Made by a program: the position numbers and the translations under genes. The notes below the pieces were generated by a model that worked only from the letters and a program-made list of their open reading frames with translations, had not been told where the DNA came from and made no database searches. A stretch of DNA of 29,373 bases from an uncultured beta proteobacterium (lineage in GTDB: Bacteria; Pseudomonadota; Gammaproteobacteria; Burkholderiales; Burkholderiaceae), in NCBI GenBank assembly GCA_903892315.1, contig CAITHY010000133.1, positions 1 through 29,373 of the forward strand, in the 5' to 3' direction. Within the stretch, counting starts at the first letter, position 1; each line of letters begins with the position of its first letter. Of the stretch, positions 26,695 to 29,373 are shown one piece after another.

Positions 26695-27786
26695 ATGAAC
26701 GCTAAGAAAATCTTTAAGAACCCTAAGATTGCTGTTATTCCTGGGGATGGTATCGGTAAAGAAGTCATGCCAGAGGGCGTACGCGCACTAGAAGCCGCTA
26801 ATCGTAAATTTAATCTCGGTATGCAATTCGATCATTTTGATTTTGCAAGCTGTGACTACTACCTCAAGCATGGCAAGATGATGCCGGACGATTGGTTCGA
26901 GATTCTCATGCAATACGATGCGATCTTCTTTGGCGCAGTCGGCATGCCTGATATTCTTCCTGACCACGTTTCATTGTGGGGAAGCTTAATTCAATTCCGC
27001 CGCGGCTTTGATCAGTATGTCAATTTACGTCCAGTGCGTTTGTTGCCAGGCGTGCCTTGCCCACTAGCCAATCGCAAGCCTGGTGATATCGATTTCTTTG
27101 TAGTGCGTGAGAACACCGAAGGTGAGTACTCAAGTGTTGGCGGCAAGATGTTCCCGGATACGGATCGTGAGATCGTCATTCAAGAATCTGTTTTCACAAG
27201 ACAGGGCGTTGATCGAATTTTACAATATGCATTCGACTTGGCACAAAGCCGCCCTAAGAAGCATTTAACTTCAGCAACTAAATCAAATGGCATTGCTATA
27301 ACGATGCCTTATTGGGATGAGCGTGTTGAAGCGATGTCCAAGAAATTTGCTGATGTAAGAGCTGACAAATACCACATCGATATTTTGGCAGCACACTTCG
27401 TTATGAATCCGGATCGTTTTGACGTTGTAGTGGCCAGCAATTTATTTGGCGACATTCTTTCTGACTTGGGTCCTGCATGTACAGGCACCATTGCTGTAGC
27501 GCCGTCTGGTAGCATCAATCCAGAAGGTAAGTTCCCGTCCTTGTTTGAGCCTGTACATGGATCAGCGCCGGATATCTTTGGAAAAATGATTGCCAATCCT
27601 ATTGGTCAGATCTGGAGTGGGGCAATGATGTTGGATCACCTTGGCTATCCTGAGGCTGGCAAAGCGATATTTACTGCTATTGAAAAGGTATTGGCATCTG
27701 GCCCAGGAAATGCACCGCTTACGCCTGATCTTGGCGGCACTGCGAAGACGGATGATTTGGGTAAAGCAATTGCTGCAGCTATCTAA
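26695..27786 (+). CDS. dmlA: D-malate/tartrate dehydrogenase (decarboxylating), IPMDH-like
   Basis: The 363-residue enzyme belongs to the isocitrate/isopropylmalate dehydrogenase superfamily. It has GDGIGKEV (17-24), the K196 catalytic lysine in TSATKSNG, metal-binding D253 and D257 (NLFGDILSD), and HGSAPDI (288-294). DYYLKHGKMMPDDW and LWGSLIQFRRGFDQYVNLRPVR are close to my recollection of E. coli DmlA, which oxidatively decarboxylates D-malate to pyruvate with NAD. Many homologues are called tartrate dehydrogenase, and both activities are possible. GAGA is about ten bases before the ATG. Its terminator lies inside the converging dnaQ gene. Confidence 0.88.
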   Translation: MNAKKIFKNPKIAVIPGDGIGKEVMPEGVRALEAANRKFNLGMQFDHFDFASCDYYLKHGKMMPDDWFEILMQYDAIFFGAVGMPDILPDHVSLWGSLIQFRRGFDQYVNLRPVRLLPGVPCPLANRKPGDIDFFVVRENTEGEYSSVGGKMFPDTDREIVIQESVFTRQGVDRILQYAFDLAQSRPKKHLTSATKSNGIAITMPYWDERVEAMSKKFADVRADKYHIDILAAHFVMNPDRFDVVVASNLFGDILSDLGPACTGTIAVAPSGSINPEGKFPSLFEPVHGSAPDIFGKMIANPIGQIWSGAMMLDHLGYPEAGKAIFTAIEKVLASGPGNAPLTPDLGGTAKTDDLGKAIAAAI

Positions 27787-27789
27787 TTG

Positions 27790-28512
27790 CTAACCCAGCA
27801 ATACACTAGCAGCATTTGAAGGACTCCAAACGGAGTCCTTTTTACTGGTCTTTGTAATTTCAGCCAAGATTTTTTCATGACTTTCTAGATCATCATCTGA
27901 TGCAGCCAGTACCATGAGGTTGGTTGGTAAAGCTTTGGCATGACCAGTAGAGTCTGATCCTACCGTGTAATCAATTAGATCAATAGAGAGATCCTCTTGA
28001 CCCCTGGTCATTGATACATAAACCTCAGCTAGCAACTGGGCGTCTAATAGTGCGCCGTGCAAAGTACGATGTTTGTTGCTGATTGCAAAACGTTCACATA
28101 GCGCATCCAAGGAATTACGTTTCCCAGGGAACATTTGACGTGCATCTAGGAGGGTATCGGTAATCTTTGCCGCAAGGTTACGAAATGGCGGGCGCTTCAG
28201 AAGGGCAAATTCATTATCCAAAAATCCCAAGTCGAAGGCTGCGTTATGAATTACGATTTCAGCGCCATCCACAAATTCAATTAACTGCTCAACAATATTT
28301 GCAAAAATCGGCTTGTCGGATAAAAACTCTCTCGATAGTCCATGCACTGCAAAGGCCCCTGCATCAATATCACGTTCCGGATTAATGTAGTAATGGAAAG
28401 TTCTATCGGTTAAGCGACGACCAACCATCTCAACGCAGCCAATTTCAATAATGCGGTCACCCGTTGCTGGATTTAACCCCGTTGTTTCAGTATCAAGAAT
28501 AACTTGACGCAT
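27790..28512 (-). CDS. dnaQ: DNA polymerase III epsilon subunit (3'-5' proofreading exonuclease)
   Basis: DnaQ removes misincorporated bases as part of the Pol III core. The 240-residue protein has all DEDDh residues: D7 and E9 (LDTETTG), D94 (HNAAFDLGFL), H152 and D157 (HGALLDAQLL). The C-terminal part, about 170-240, is the expected linker and alpha-binding tail. The ATG overlaps the stop of the upstream RND gene by one base (TAATG), with GAGGG just upstream, which suggests translational coupling. Its last codons contain the dmlA terminator hairpin. It ends three bases from the dmlA stop. Confidence 0.96.
   Translation of the reverse strand: MRQVILDTETTGLNPATGDRIIEIGCVEMVGRRLTDRTFHYYINPERDIDAGAFAVHGLSREFLSDKPIFANIVEQLIEFVDGAEIVIHNAAFDLGFLDNEFALLKRPPFRNLAAKITDTLLDARQMFPGKRNSLDALCERFAISNKHRTLHGALLDAQLLAEVYVSMTRGQEDLSIDLIDYTVGSDSTGHAKALPTNLMVLAASDDDLESHEKILAEITKTSKKDSVWSPSNAASVLLG
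27819..27843 (+). terminator. dmlA terminator embedded in the dnaQ coding end
   Basis: AAGGACTCC (27819-27827) pairs perfectly with GGAGTCCTT (27832-27840) around AAAC. Together with the end of the stem there are five T residues in a row (27839-27843). On the plus strand this is an intrinsic terminator 32 bases after dmlA. On the minus strand the same bases encode K-D-S-V-W-S-P near the dnaQ C-terminus and are not followed by a T-run, so dnaQ transcription should pass. Confidence 0.78.
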
Positions 28513-29373
28513 TAGGTACCCTCAAGAACAGAAGCAGGAATATCCATGGGTCCATTGCCTGCATATTTATCAAGATAAAGGTAGATTACTGGAGTAATGA
28601 TCAGGGTCACAAATTGTGAAAAGATCAAGCCGCCTGCAACGCTAATGCCTAATGGTTGACGGAGCTCCGCTCCAGCACCAAGCCCGAATGCAATAGGAAG
28701 GGCTCCCATCAGGGCAGCAAACGTGGTCATCATAATTGGGCGGAACCGTAAAATGCATGCCTCACGAATAGCTTTTTCAGGTGACATGCCTTGATTGCGC
28801 TGAACGTCCAAAGCAAAGTCGATCATCAAAATTGCATTTTTCTTCACAATACCAATTAAGAGCAGAATTCCGATAGAGGCAATGATAGTCAACTCAAATC
28901 CAAAAATACGCAATGTAAGAATTGCTCCGATAGCAGCGGAGGGAAGGCCCGCCAAAATTGTCAGTGGATGTATGTAACTTTCATACAGCACACCTAGCAA
29001 AATATAAATGACGCCTAGAGCAGATAGGATTAAGATAATTTGACCTGATTGATTGCTCTTAAATACTGCAGCATCGCCACCATAGCTGGTAATAATGGAA
29101 GGTGGCAGGCTAATTTCTTTGGCGTAGTCTTCAATCTTTTTGGTGGCATCACCCAAAAATACGTCAGGCGCAAGATTGAATGAGAGCGTAACCGCAGGAA
29201 TCTGACCTTGGTGATTCACGGCAGTGGGACCTACTGTTCTGACAAAAGTGGCAATGCTAGAGAGGGGTATCAGTTTATCGGTAGCACGCCCACGTACAAA
29301 CACTTTATTTAAATCGGTCTCGTACTGTCGATCCTCTTCGGCGGTCTCCAGGATGGCGTAATAAGTATTGACC
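28512..29373 (-). CDS. RND multidrug efflux transporter, C-terminal part (partial)
   Basis: The frame is open to the right edge of the window, giving about 286 C-terminal residues of an inner-membrane RND pump such as MdtB/MdtC, MuxB/MuxC or AcrB. The visible part starts in the periplasmic porter/docking domain (FVRGRATDKLIPLSSIATF) and runs through the last group of about six transmembrane segments, with the family motif KKNAILMIDFALD followed by ILRFRPIMMTTFAALMGALPIA. Such pumps use the proton gradient to export drugs through a TolC-type channel. The GTG at 29303 is internal, not a start. The stop codon overlaps the dnaQ start by one base. Confidence 0.92.
   Translation of the reverse strand, partial: VNTYYAILETAEEDRQYETDLNKVFVRGRATDKLIPLSSIATFVRTVGPTAVNHQGQIPAVTLSFNLAPDVFLGDATKKIEDYAKEISLPPSIITSYGGDAAVFKSNQSGQIILILSALGVIYILLGVLYESYIHPLTILAGLPSAAIGAILTLRIFGFELTIIASIGILLLIGIVKKNAILMIDFALDVQRNQGMSPEKAIREACILRFRPIMMTTFAALMGALPIAFGLGAGAELRQPLGISVAGGLIFSQFVTLIITPVIYLYLDKYAGNGPMDIPASVLEGT

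Overview
The window reads as a chromosomal segment from a betaproteobacterium of the order Burkholderiales, most likely Polynucleobacter or a close relative. This rests on my recollection of related proteins, such as the NuoA, NuoC and NuoG sequences and a periplasmic Bug/TTT solute receptor. It also rests on gene order (rpsO-pnp-oxidoreductase-tpiA-secG-tRNA-Leu-nuoA to nuoN) and a moderate GC content. No database search was possible. No insertion sequence, prophage, CRISPR array or rRNA was seen, and no gene-free stretch exceeds 300 bases.

Layout. Bases 1-57 are the end of rpsO, followed by a long terminator hairpin and a structured pnp leader. Then come pnp (PNPase), a PIG3-like quinone oxidoreductase, tpiA, secG (GTG start) and tRNA-Leu(GAG). 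From 4942 to 19441 lies a complete 14-gene nuoABCDEFGHIJKLMN operon encoding respiratory complex I. Its genes are tightly packed, with nuoE/nuoF and nuoJ/nuoK overlapping by ATGA, and it closes with a strong GNRA-loop terminator. After it come a Nudix ADP-ribose pyrophosphatase-type gene and a DUF1178 zinc-finger-like gene. A symmetric hairpin separates these from a reverse-strand mmsA.

The right third is a mixed metabolic and accessory set. It holds an old-yellow-enzyme oxidoreductase followed closely by a Bug/TTT receptor, a convergent amidase, a SprT-like zinc metallopeptidase with a divergent zinc ribbon, and a D-malate/tartrate dehydrogenase (dmlA-like). On the reverse strand are dnaQ and the C-terminal part of an RND efflux pump, whose stop codon overlaps the dnaQ start.

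How the genes work together. The left part couples RNA turnover, central carbon metabolism and protein export. The centre is the full NADH:quinone proton pump. The right part is a loose collection for carboxylate and amide use, genome maintenance and efflux. I do not see a clear novel multi-gene system. The observations most worth checking are the pnp leader RNA structures, two promoter-to-ATG arrangements that predict leaderless mRNAs, a terminator embedded in the coding end of the converging dnaQ, the RND-dnaQ overlap, and the unusual SprT-like protein.
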